Part shown: piece after piece, positions 35,786 through 47,900 of the stretch
Numbering within the stretch: the stretch's first letter is position 1
How the letters are laid out: each line of letters starts with the position of its first letter
From: Atrichornis clamosus
Taxonomy: Eukaryota > Chordata > Aves > Passeriformes > Menuridae
DNA: 64,000 nt
Reading direction: 5' to 3'
Assembly: GCA_013400975.1 (NCBI GenBank)
Contig: WBMZ01003466.1
Coordinates: 270,501-334,500 of the forward strand
Notes under the pieces: generated by a model
What the model was told of the DNA's origin: nothing
Seen by the model: the letters and a program-made list of their open reading frames with translations, nothing else
The model's database searches: none
Program-made: the position numbers and the translations under genes

Positions 35786-36944
35786 CAAAAGAGCAGTATC
35801 AGGAGCACGCGGTGATGCAGGCCCAGCCCGCCTGCCTCCCTTGACGGTCCTTCCCAAGGAACAGTGAGGTGAGAGCTTAAAGCACATCTTGGGGTTCCCT
35901 GCGTGATGTCCGAGCTCAGCAGGGCCTTTTGGGGTGGGGTCTTCAAATTCCCCAGCCCCAACATCCCAAAGTGACCCCACTGCAGCAAAGAGCAAGGTTG
36001 GGAGTGACCACAGGAGCTTTCTGTGGCCAGAGGAGAGGGAACAACAGCCCCAGGCAAGGCATCCACCAGCTCAGCCACAGCCAGGGCAGCAGTTTGTCCA
36101 CAACCTCCTCTCCTGCCAGCCCAAAGAAAAATCAGTAATAAAATTAGAGGTTGTTAGGCAGCTTAGCTAAATTTATATCTGTACTCAGCACTCTGCTGCT
36201 TCCTTCAGGGAACAGTTTTCCTCTCAGAGGGCTGTTGGTTTGCATCCATCATTCCCTGCTCCAGCCCCTACAGTGGCAAACACCTGTTCATTGAGCAGCT
36301 GATGGAAGACATAATAGCTGTGCAACTGTAAATAGTCAGCAGCTGTAAGTGTTGATGCAAATCATACCTAAATGATTGAAAGAGCTGACAGAGCCTGTTC
36401 GGAATCCTCTGCTCTCGTGGCATCTCATTTTTCCCGAGCAGTCCCGAGCCTGGCTTTGCTGGGGTTCGGGAACGGAAGGACGTCCTTCGTTAGATCTAAG
36501 AATCTCTAACACCTTATTCCTGTGGTTAAACGTGGAGAGTGATCTTCTGATAAGAATTACTGAGCTCTGGCTCCTGTCCCAGCCCCGCCGAGGGCAGAGG
36601 CTGAAAGGCAGAGCTGGGGTGGCAATGGGAGAAAACGGTGAGGAGGAGAATGGTGACCCTGCCTGTTCTAACCAAAAATGTTTGTGGCGACACCACTTAG
36701 CAAAATCAGTTTTAAAAACGGATCAATGCAGGGGAACGCCCTCCCCCAGGAGTTTTTTGGCTCAGTGCTTGCTGTGCCAAAAGAGGGCAGAGCTCGAGGT
36801 GAGCACAGCTACCCCGACAAATGTCCCTGCTGAAGACCTGCCCGAAATCTGGTGAACGCCAAATGTAAATCAATGAAATTCGTCTAAATCTAGAGAAATG
36901 GTTTGAAAATGTGTCTGCATCATTCATTGCCCAGATCAATTATT
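35786..36944. other. Unique noncoding sequence
   Basis: Single-copy sequence, moderately GC-rich to about 36110. Overlapping open frames of 69-159 codons on both strands, including a 159-codon plus-strand frame at 36376-36855, have no recognised domain. Confidence 0.4.
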
Positions 36945-37460
36945 TATGAGCAGGGATTTTATTACTGCATTATCTGTTTTTATAAGGCCTAATTTAAAGA
37001 AAGCAGCCCATAAAATAGGAAATTACATTTTTTAGCACACTTCTTTAGCAATGGTTATTAAAATCTCTAGAATTTTACCTTTTAACCAAAGACACAGTAT
37101 TATCTGTGACAACACAAAACCATGTAAAATGTAATTACTGACAAAGCATTGCTTGTGATCATTTTTACATTAACTATTGCTTATTTAAATACTGTTTATT
37201 TAATGTTATGTCATATAATAATGTCTCATGCTCTAAATAACTGTGTTGTCTAACATCTTTAAGCTGCACGTCTTCTTTCTTTGTGGCTCCCTCTTCCTCC
37301 TCCTCCAGTAGTGTCAAATTGCATTGAAGTCAATTAAGAACTGCTCATTTATTATACACACCTTGTTAAAGCAGGAAGGATAATTGAATGCCAAGACTCC
37401 CTTTCCTTCATGCCCATGATTTAAAGTAACACGATAGGTAATAAGGATTTTTGAGATTAG
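36945..37460. promoter_or_regulatory. AT-rich, possible conserved noncoding element
   Basis: About 500 bp of strongly AT-rich complex sequence without repeats or open frames, holding many homeodomain-, Cdx- and POU-like cores (TTTATGAG, TTATTAAAAT, TTACATTAAC, GTTATGTCATAT). The style resembles vertebrate conserved noncoding elements near developmental genes. I cannot verify conservation from the sequence alone. Confidence 0.28.
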
Positions 37461-37593
37461 ATGGTTTATAAATAGAAGGATAGGATTTTTTTTTAAAGGC
37501 CCTGTTGTAAGAAGGCCCCGTTTCTTTGATTTTAACTACTGAAGTGTGCCTTAACCTGTGGGGCTGATGTTGCAGGGACAGGGGGATTAAGTC

Positions 37594-37640
37594 CTTTTTA
37601 TTTTTTTTTATTTAATTTTTTTTTTTTTTTTTATTTTTTT
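37594..37640 (+). repeat. T-rich low-complexity tract
   Basis: About 47 bp of T with scattered A. Likely length-variable. Confidence 0.88.
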
Positions 37641-38700
37641 AAGCGAAAGGTTTTGTTGGAGGAGGAGAACAAGGAGGGTGGCAAAGGCAGAAAGACAGCT
37701 GGGGGATGAATGATGAGCAGAGCCCTTTGTGCCACCATTTGGTTTTAACACGGGGCTGCTGTGAAATGGTGGCTGTGGCAGCACGAAAATATCCCAGCTG
37801 TGATCCCTCCTGGCGAGGCAAGGTGATGGAAAACGGAGAGGGGAACTGAATGCCTGAAGCAGCTTTCTGACCATCGTCTTTGACAACCAGGAACGCGGAA
37901 TGAGAAATCAACTTCTCCCTTTCTGTGTGTGGAGCTCGGCCCACCTGTGCTGTGCCAACCCAAAGGGCCAGGGGTGAACATTTAACGTGCCATCTGCTGC
38001 CATCCCATCCAACAACCCCGAGCCGTTAAATAATAACATTCAAGAGATGCTGGAGTGGTACCTCGGGCCCTGACAGCCAAACTCAACCAAACAAGTTTAG
38101 TTTTCGTGGGAAGCAAAGGCACTGATGTGACAGCTGCTCATGGGCAGGGGTGGCTGGCACGAGGAAATCTCCCTTTTATTAAAATCTCCTGTTTCACAAG
38201 TGTCTTTTTCCAGAAAAGGGGAAGGATTTTAGACATAAAATATAGGCACTTCCTCCCCCTTGCCCCCTCAGTGCCTGTTTTCATTCTGCTCTCTCAGACC
38301 ACTTTCCTGTAGTGCAAAAATCTGCATAGTCCCTTCCCCCTCCCCAGGAATGTGATACAGATCAGATAAAGAGGTTCAGACTACTGAAATTTGCACCCAT
38401 AAATTACAGTGCAGACAAGAAAGCCTTGCCTAAGCCTCTCTGAAAAAACATCTCCTTAAATGTTCCTTCCTTCTGAGCAGGAGCAGTCTGGTTCATTCAA
38501 GGTGACTCATTTAAATACATATTTAAGGCCAAGTGTCATTGCACTACTGTTTATTAGCTGAACACAAAGTCCCCAAACAGAACTGGAAAGCCACAACCCC
38601 AAACTCGAGGAGTTTGTGATGCACTCACTACAGATTTATTTTGCTGGTGCTGAGAGAGAAGTTTGCTCCAGAAGTTTTAAAATATTAAGTCTCAGGTACA
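37641..38700. other. Unique noncoding sequence
   Basis: Single-copy sequence. Minus-strand open frames of 78-101 codons at 37608-37981 overlap one another and lack recognised domains. Confidence 0.4.
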
Positions 38701-38790
38701 GTAAAGTAAAATAACAACACAAATAAAATAAAATGAAATTAAATAAAATGAAATGAAATAAAATAAAATAAAATAAAATATAAAATAAAT
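38701..38790 (+). repeat. AAAAT pentanucleotide microsatellite
   Basis: A roughly 90-bp array of AAATA-type units with AAATG variants. It is most regular at about 38740-38780. The plus strand carries the A-rich unit. Confidence 0.93.
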
Positions 38791-39151
38791 CCCAACCTTC
38801 TTGAAGAACAGCTACAGTTCTACATGTCAGCTGTCTGGTAAAGTTAAATAGGTAGGGTGTTTTCTCAAGCAATATGAAGCAATTAGGCTCGATTGTGGTT
38901 TAATGATTCTCCAAATGCCTTTTTTGTTCTGTTCCTTTGTCCTGAGGGTTCTTCCTATCACTTCGGACCCAGCCAAGGGCGGATGATAAAGGGCACAGGT
39001 TTGATTGGGAGATTTGAATAAAAACTCCTCCCTAACAGTTTCTTCTCCTCAAGGAAAGAATGATATGAAATAAATAAACAAACTAGCAAACAATTAAAAA
39101 CTGAGTCTAATTTCCTTGAAGAAAACAGGGCTGGTTGTTGTTGTTTGGGTG

Positions 39152-39152
<1 letters not shown>
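38791..39152. other. Unique noncoding sequence between two microsatellites
   Basis: Single-copy sequence with no recognised gene or element. Confidence 0.4.

Positions 39153-39195
<43 letters not shown>
39153..39195 (+). repeat. ATT trinucleotide microsatellite
   Basis: About 43 bp of perfect TAT/ATT repeat (roughly 14 units). It is long and uninterrupted, so likely polymorphic. Confidence 0.96.
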
Positions 39196-41379
39196 TTCCT
39201 ATGGCCCCTCCTGGGCAGCAGGACAGTTCCGTATTAAAGGTTTCAAACGCTGATGTTTAAATGTTTCCAAGGAATATGTTAATGCCAATGGACAAGGCTT
39301 CTGCACTCTGCTGAAACAGCAGCCTGAACATTGTGCATTTAGCAGATCCTCGAAGGTGATGACAGCTCACAAGGAGTTGATAAACGCCATTCCTCAGGAA
39401 GATAAATGTAAACCAAACCTCAAACCTCTGGCAATTTATTCACAAATCCAATTATTTTACAGCAGCATTTTAAATTTAAAGGGATTGGGAATTTTAAAGA
39501 GCAGCAAGGATTTGGGCTTGGCTTTTATTTCTAAGCATTGAGAAAAGAGAGATATAAAATGCAAAAGTGGAAACAAAAGGAGATTGGGAGGAAGGCATTA
39601 ATAATCTCCTTGTGTGGGTCCTGGCTCCTGCTGTGAGGACTCCACTGCTCCGGGTCGGAATAAACAGCTCCAAGAAAGTCCCAATCTTTGTCAAATGGTG
39701 GCTTTAAAAGATGCGCAGGAGCAGATGGATTTCAGAGCTTATGGGCAAATGTGGGCTCCTGGCTCTGCTGGGACCCCCAGCCCAGATTCCCACAGTTGGG
39801 AGTGGAGGGCTCACACTTGGTGACCCAGGCCCTGACAAACACGGGATTATTTTTATCACTAGTTTGACTAGAGAAAAATACTTTGGATTGCTCACTTTTG
39901 GGAATACTTCCCCCAGAAAAAAAGCCCACTCCATAAACAAAAGGATCTCAAGAACGATATTCTTAATTATGAGAAGGAAAACTGTGCTTTGGGATAAGCA
40001 AGGAAGCACTTTAGCGCTGGGATATCAGGAGCTGAAACTGTGAGTAATTAAGACGTGTAATAAGGACTCAAGATACACAAAAGTGTGTCACAACACATTT
40101 GATGAAATCAGAGAAATTGCACCACAGATAAATCTGGCTCACTGGGAGGACTTGGGTAAAACCTTCAACTGGGGCTGAAACGCTGGGAACTTCCGCTTGG
40201 ATCTACAATTCACCAGCCCGTTATTGCATGAAACATCCTCAAATTGGTCCTGGGCTAGCTGTTACTATTTTAAAAATCACTGGAGCTACACCTGCCTCTC
40301 AGAGCCTGCTGGGAAAGTAACACAGTTACCCCAGCACAGAAAACTTCCCATAATTCAGGGATGAAGTCCCTCAATATCCTTGCTCCTGCAGTGCCATCCC
40401 AACCAGCAGCTCTATCACAGTTCAAATACACTTTTCATCGATTCCTCAAGCGAACAATTACATGTAACTGCATTTGTGTGCTTATGTAAGGACAGAAGTG
40501 CTCATGCAACCACCACGTGAGGCTCAGACAGGGAGAGCTCTATGGAAATCGATTAACTTAATTATTATATCTGTTGCCCAAGCAGAACCACATCTAAGGC
40601 AGAAATGCCTCCCTCTGATTTCGAGAAGGAGCATGTGATGAGCGAATCACTGGCCCTGCATAGTTTGAAATTCTTTCATACCGCAGTCTCCACTGGATGG
40701 GCTCTCGTGGAAGGTTGAAATAGGTGAGTTCGATTCCTGGGTTTGATTCAGGCAGATTTCGGACACAGGGGGTGTGAAACCGTTTAGACATTCAAAACTT
40801 TTTAAATGTTTTTCCTCCTCAATCAGCATCCTAATGACTCATGTGGAGTGCTTGCACACAAAGGCACACAAAACCCCCTCGAGCCACGACTTACAGTGAA
40901 AATGTTTGGAGTATGTGTCAACGACTGCAGAATCGGCAGCATTAGAATTTGTTAGAAGAGTCCGGGCAAGATTTCTGGCTGAGAAATACTTTCTACTATC
41001 TGAAATATTTGGGGGTATTTTCACTGGGAAAATCTGAAACATATCATCTCCTGCCTCTGCCTACAGAAGGGAAATGCCGTCATTCCCGCTGATGTTACGT
41101 TTCGTTCAGCTGCGAGCATGAAAAGTGGGAGTTTTGTTTGGCCAAAGCTCTGCTGAATTTCAGCATTTTTGTTCTACGGCAGCTGCTCTGACCACAGCAG
41201 TTCCTCAAAAGGTGCTGTGCTGCTTGGTGAGGAAGCGCTTGTGTGCAGGAGGGTGCCACTGTCCAACCACCACAGCACGGATAACACGATTTTCTCCACA
41301 TCACGACTTAATTCAGGATCCCAGAGGAGTAGAACAGAGACTTCCTGACTCCAATTACAAACCCTATGGAGCAGTGTAT
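39196..41379. other. Unique noncoding sequence
   Basis: Single-copy sequence without a recognised exon, RNA gene or transposable element. Open frames are up to 110 codons on both strands. Confidence 0.45.
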
Positions 41380-43560
41380 TTCTAATTAATTTTTACTTGG
41401 TATGTTCCAAGTGTAGTTTCTATATTCTGAGTACTGGAGGTCTCCCAAATTCCAGCTAAATATTTTGTCCCACTCAGGGCACATGACTGCTTTCTAAATA
41501 TCCACCCTATTTCTTGGTACAATATAACACCCAAATTTTTTTCACTTATTAGCATCTTATTTTCTGACTAATGCTTTTTTTCCCACATATTAACACTTCA
41601 AACTATTGAGACTTACAGCAAAATTAACCTTTATGCCCTGATTTATTTTACTGTGACATTAGTAAGAATGGCAATGGACAAATAGCCGCATGACAGCTGT
41701 AAATAGGACATTTCTTTGCATAAAAAAGTGTTATTTATTATTGTCCAAAACCTCCCACACAAAAATATTTCTTAACCTAACTGTTCCTACAGAAAACATT
41801 TGTAGAAAAAGTTCAGTTTCTAACTAAGAATGATACATTACTTTTGTTTCCTGCAAGTACTGTATCTAATACTGTGGCTGTTTAGACCTTAGGTCATGGA
41901 AAGGAGAGAAAAGAAGATATTTCCATATCAATGGAACGCTCTCCTCAGGAGTCAGGGAATGGGAACAATATTTGCATCTACAGTTTGTTAACAGCACGGG
42001 CAAAACTGCTAGTGAAAATTCTTAAATTAGGGTTTAATGTGATGGTCTGTGATTTCAAAAGAGAAACAAAAAGCCACCACAAACCCCATGTGCTCAGGAG
42101 CGCCTTGTTCTGTGTAAATATCACCGTAAATCACCAGGGAAGACCTGAACCCCTCCTGGTTGGGCAGAGAACAAACTCCTTTAATAACAAATGTATCCAG
42201 AGCTCTCTTCCTGCAATCTTCCCAGGCTTCCGTGGGGAAATTACACAGCTAATCGCGAGCAAATTGCTCAAAATGCAGTAAATTCATTATATTGTTTATC
42301 TGAAGACATGACTATTTCATACAGGTACAGAAAGCACCATCTTGAATAGACCTCAGCAGAGGTCTACACCTTCTCCCTAATGTTGGCCAGTTCAGTGTTT
42401 GGGATATTCCAGGACCTTGTACAAGTTCCCATCTATAGCAGAGTTGTTTTCTAACCCACATCTGTTTATGGTGTCTCATGCCTTGCAGCTTGAGAAGCTG
42501 TAATTTCTTTCCTTGCCCCATGGCTATTTCTGATACACATCTAACTTTTTTTTTTTTGGCTTCCAGAACATCTTGTGATAATGAATTCCATGGAATATTT
42601 GTGTTGCACTGCAAAAACGAATTCCTGTAGCCATTTTATACATGTCACTCATCTCTTAGCTGCCTTTATTTATGAAGTACTTCTTGCTGAAGTAAGACTG
42701 AGCACAGTATTCCAGATGACATCACAGCATTCACATTTTATATTTTATTTTCTATCTCACCCCTTGTACAGTCTAATATTTTTAAAAAGAAATTGAAATC
42801 CTGACTGCTGAACACAGATCCCATTAAACTGTCCTGAGTGCTCGCATATTTTTTCACACTTGAAGAGCTCACTTGAAAAAAAGGGCCCTTTTCTGTGGAA
42901 CCACATGTCAATGGAATTGTTAACATATTTGCTATATCTAGTTGTATTTAAAGATGTTAGAACGAAAACAAATATCAAGACATCGAGAGTTTTTCCCAAA
43001 AGGGAACTGCTCTCTGAAGCACCTTGTTCGCTTGTCTCTGTCTTCCAGAACATGATCCCCTCCTTAGGACCACAAAGCAGCAGCAGCTGAAGGAAATTCA
43101 GTATTTCTGAAGTTATGGCCACAAATTTAGGAAAATAAATATAGAATTAGGGGACTGTGCATTACCAATCGTTTCTGAAAACCTTTAATTGGGTGATTTT
43201 ATGTAGTGCCAAGAACGCAGCTAAAATTTTAACTTTCAAACTATGAGTTCAGGGCCTAGTTTTCTGAGTGATGAGCACACTTCAGTTCTACAAAAGCCAC
43301 TGTAGACTATAGCACTTAATAAAAATCGGGCCCCGTGTTGTTTATTTAATTTATTTTTAAAAGATTTTCTTTGCTTTAGTCCACTAACAACTAATTAAGC
43401 TGCCTCCAGATTAAGAGGCCGAGCCAAGAATTACAGGATATACCACATGCTTTCTCAAGGCAAATATTTACAGTTGTTTGTTGGGTTGATGTCTTTGACA
43501 TCCATCTTCTACACATAGGCCATTAAAAAAATGCAACATCACAAAAATCACCACATGACA
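41380..43560. promoter_or_regulatory. AT-rich repeat-free segment, possible conserved noncoding elements
   Basis: Mostly AT-rich complex sequence. The piece at 43340-43460 includes TAATTA at 43392-43397 followed by AGATTAAGAGGCC and resembles a conserved noncoding element. A 121-codon minus-strand frame (42757-43122) has no recognised domain. No transposable element is recognised. Confidence 0.2.
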
Positions 43561-44920
43561 TTATGTGAAAGATTTGCTTTTTTTGAAAAGCAAGATGTAT
43601 TCAACGCCAGCTTTGCAAATTGTTTTGCAGATGCTATTTCTATAATGCTGGCATGGCTCCTCTGAGCGAGGGGGGCTGGGGGGAGAGCAACATAAAAGAC
43701 TTAGATCAAAGATTCTTTTTTGGTAGGCAAAGGCTTCTGGCTTCTTTTTCCTAATAGGAAAAGTTTGTGATATCAGAGGAGACCGCACATCAAGCAGGGT
43801 TGTGCGGCCCAGCTTTCGCATTCCCTTTATTCCTGCTTTGCGCTGGCTGCCGCTCCCCTGTCACTGGGCTGGTGTTCCATGGGGCCTCTGTGGGATGTAA
43901 CACAGGCAGAAAACGCTGTGGAAATGAAGACTTTGGTGATTTGTTTGTCATTCCTGTACAACGAACGCTGACACTGACTGTCCTCAGTGAGACGGGCCTG
44001 GTGAGAGGCTCCGAGGCCTTTGTGACAGGAATCAGGGCTTTGTGCCTCGTGGTGCCCTGGGAATGCATCCCTGGGTGGGGAAAAGCACTGCCTGTCCTCT
44101 CTACCATCATGTGCATCTCTGGTTCTGCAGAAGTCGGTGAGGAATTGCTCCCTGGGAAGAATCAAGCAGTTCCAGCAGGAGGAACTGGAGGCAAACAGGT
44201 TCAGCGTGAGGCTGCCCAGAGCACCCCTCAGTGCTGCAGCTCTGCAGCCATTCCAGCTTAGGATAAAGCTCCCATCTTCTCAGGGGCAATGCCCAGTATC
44301 CTCATGCTGATGAGGAAGTGCTCTCCCAGCAGGTTGCAGCCCTGCAGTGCAGCTGGAGTAGACAATTCCTGGCATCCCACCTTGGGATTGCAGCCTGGCT
44401 GAGGGCAGGCAGCTCCCCTCACACCCAGCATCCTCCTCCAGCCAGCCCAGCAAATGGAATCTGTCCAGTTACCAAAGGTATTAAAGCCCAGACTTCAAAA
44501 TCCCTCATGGGAAGATGGTGACAATGAAGAACACCATGCAAACACAAAATCTAACAGTGTGGACCTGTTTAGGAGGTGGAAGAAGTGTAGAGAAGATTCT
44601 TCTCTCACTCAATCCCATGGTTTTCAAGTAAAGGTCTTTGAACTTCTTTACCTGAGCACTTCTATTTTTATTACAGGAAATTAAGAGGCTGAACGATGTG
44701 TGATTCAACTGTGGATCCCTGGACATGAAATGAAGCCATAATAAAACATTCTCCTATGAAATCAAAACCATAAGCTTGACTCTCTCCTACTTCTGACCTC
44801 TGCAGGGGCATGGACAAGGTGGGAGCCAACAACTGCTTCTTGTTGTATTGCACCAATAAGTCTTTAGATGGGTTATGTGCTGCTTTAAATGATATTATTG
44901 GCCATGGAGTTCCTAAGAGC
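43561..44920. other. Unique noncoding sequence
   Basis: Single-copy sequence, more GC-rich at 43780-44420. A plus-strand 164-codon frame (43767-44261) is matched by minus-strand frames over the same bases (43790-44116, 43827-44165). Its Cys/Gly-rich product has no domain I recognise. Confidence 0.4.
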
Positions 44921-44946
44921 AGATCCCTGGAGCGCCCCAGGGATCT
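44921..44946. other. Perfect 10-bp hairpin
   Basis: AGATCCCTGG at 44921-44930 and its exact reverse complement CCAGGGATCT at 44937-44946 surround a 6-base loop AGCGCC. The arms are GC-rich enough to form a stable hairpin in RNA or single-stranded DNA. No surrounding extension gives the 60-80 nt fold expected of a microRNA precursor. Confidence 0.7.
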
Positions 44947-47900
44947 CTGGACATGACAAGGCAGGACATGGTTGCTTTTTAGCACCTTTATGCCTGGCTG
45001 GACTTGAAACCCAAAGCTGTGAGTCCCAGTCCGTTCCTTTACTTTCCTGCTACCCCACTGAGAAGGGCTGAGATAGATTTTGGTCTCTGCTCTAGAAGGA
45101 TAAAGTCAAGAAATGAGCTTAGGCAAGAGAAGGTTGCTTCAAAGGTGGTTTTTGCTTTGAACGTTGCTACTTAGGAAGAACAAATGCAGACACTTGGTGT
45201 CCTGCTGCTGCTGGCTGAGCTGGCAGAGAAAAACATGTGAGAACTGTAAGCATCAGGCAAAGAAATCAAACTAATGCTCTAACCAAGTACAGCCAAAATC
45301 TGTAATGCCCAATAAAAGACAATCAGCACAACTGGAACAGTGCCAAACAACTGAACAATACACATTTAGTTTTTCAGGGAGGGCCTCTCATATTAAACTA
45401 AAAAAAAATAAAAATCAACAAACACTGCAGTTACAGCTAAACCAGTCCAGTGGGTCAGCCACTGCTCCCATGCCCTTCCCTGTGCCAGCACCTCCAACCA
45501 CAGGGATCTGGTTCAGGGAGCTGAACCAGCCACATTCAAACCAATTTTTTTTGACACTCAGGCTCCATGAAATGGCCAATTGTCAGGGTTGAGTCTGGGG
45601 GGAAGGAAAAAGCAATGATTTTCTTCAGATCCCTCTTACCAGCTAAATGGGACGCCATGTTCCTGCTCCTCACTCTTAGGGCACCCCTCATTCTGCCTTT
45701 CACACCACATTTCTGCTCAGATCTGTTCCACATCCAGGTGCCAGACCTTTAGAGCAGCCCCTCCTAATTTTGTTATTAAAATGGCAATAACAGGGGTGAC
45801 CAGGGACACCAGCGTTAAACCAGTTCTATGCCACCTGTACTGAAGAGTCAGAAAAGAAGAGTTCCAAACAGCCAGGACAAAAGCCACTGTCTGTCGCTCT
45901 GAACTGAAATGGTCACCTGGGCACATTAAACCAGAGATGTGAACACAGGTGATGGGACAGTGATCCCTTACACAAAGGTCCCTGCTGAAGGAAGGGTGCC
46001 CTGCCAACACTGCCTGGGCTGCTCAGAGAGGCCACAACAGCAGATGTGCCAAACAAAGGTCCCTCACCTGTGAGGGAGGGACACGGGGCGTGAGAAGCAC
46101 CTGCAGAGATGGATCAGCACCGGAAAGTGATACCCAAGGAAGGCAGGACCACGACGTGAAGTGAAGTGATGCAGAAACAGAGGAAAACAAAACCAAGAAC
46201 CCCAAAGGTTGTTTGTGTGCTACTCAGGTCTGAACTGAAGGACTAGCTCTTGATCTGCGTGGCCACTGCATTGTCTGGAACAGTCACACTGACAGCCAGA
46301 AGGTGGGAGGAGGAAGGGACTGCTGGCTTGGTGCAGCACCTGAAGCAGCGCGGTCCTGGTTTGTGACCAGCAATTTAAAGCAGAAGACAGAAAGAGCTGA
46401 GCTTACAGCATCTCTGTCACTGCCTCAGAACCAGCTCCTCCACCTGCAGTCTTCGGGTTTTCCTTGACATCGAAAAGGATGTGAAATGCACAGTAACAAA
46501 GCAGTACTAGAACGAGTAAGGCCAAGGAGAAAAATAAAAGAGGAAGTGATAGGCATAAAAAATAAATAAGAATGAGACGTAGCATTTGTCTGTGACAATA
46601 TTTGCTGAGACATTCAAATTGAAATGTCATATGGAAATGGTGCAATTTCAGTGGCAGTTACTGGGTGTGTGGCCAACTCCCATCTCCACTGAGGAAAAGA
46701 CAGCAGGATACATGATTTCCTTGGAAAAGGCTTGTGCATCACCAGGACATCTGGCTTTGTGTTTAGAAATTCACTTTAGTTTACAACTTATGCTGTGATA
46801 GCTCCTAAAAGCCACGAACTTGGTTGAACACAATCATAAGAAGACATCCCAAATCTTTCATAATCCAGGTAAATGACTCGTAGAGAAAACCCAGACACCG
46901 AATCTTTGGCTCACCAAAACATCTCCTCCACTCAGCCTGAGTGATTTGGGTACCAGAACTCTGATCTCTTCTGAGCACCTCTAAATCTATCAGCAAACCT
47001 CAAGAACAGAACAACGAGGATTATGACAGTTGTAATAAACAAGTTGTCTTTCCTGAATTCTCATGGATGTATGCAAGATATATGGTCTTTTTATTAAAAA
47101 TATGTATTCTAAGAAGAGAGCTGAAGGGGTCTTCTAATTTTATTTACAAATGCAACTCCTACACTCAAACACTGGTAGATGCAGCCTGAGTGAAATAACT
47201 GTGCCACAATAACCAAAAGTCAGGAAGGGAAGGGATTTTTACCTAAGGAACAAACAACAAATGGTGCTAATCTTGTTAAACATTAAAAAAAAAAAAAGTT
47301 ATCAACTTACATGTTAATGATGGGACATTCTGGCACCGTCCAGACTCTCCTGCCACTTCAAGGGAAGAAATCCCAGTAAATATTTTTACACTTCTTCAGA
47401 GAAAACAAATCTCTGTTGCTGTTAAAAGAAAAACAAGACAAAAACACAAAAGAGAAGCAATTAAAGGCAAAATACTTTTTAGAAGGGCCTATTTCTCAAA
47501 AGAGACACAAACTAAGGCTCAACAACTCCCTTTTCCCAATTTGTAATTTTATCATTAGAAAGAATAATTTCAAAAGCCATAAAATATCCCTTGCTGATTT
47601 GTTTCAGAGTATTTTCAGTTACATTGCACAAATCTCCTGAACAAATCTCCTACATTACCCACCATCTTCACTTAGGAAGCTTTTCTGAGGCTATTTCTAG
47701 GAAAAAGAAACTAGGAAATTACAGTATTTGCTGTTGTTTCAGTACTGGTTTGTTGTTTTGGGTTTTTTTTTGTTTGTTTTCTTCTTCTTCTCATGTGGTC
47801 ATCCTGAGATGACTGGAATGTACAGGAACAACCCAAAACTCAGCAGAATAAAGTTCAAAAATAATTTTATTACAGACCTCAGGAAAAAAAAAAATGCAAG

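Noticed and set aside
40728..40737. GTTCGATTCC resembling a tRNA B box
   Set aside because: The flanking bases do not form a T stem, and no A box or acceptor stem is present.
45582..45780. TGTCAGGGTT start that could suggest a solo retroviral LTR
   Set aside because: I see no matching CA end, target duplication, polyadenylation signal in the right place or second copy, so an LTR is not supported.
45717..46010. 97-codon minus-strand frame with a hydrophobic C-terminal part
   Set aside because: It has no recognisable family and no splice or promoter context, and its length is within chance expectation.
46403..46645. Minus-strand frame with a Leu/Phe-rich, membrane-like stretch
   Set aside because: The plus strand is purine-rich there, so its complement automatically encodes Leu, Phe and Ser. 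I recognise no small membrane protein family.
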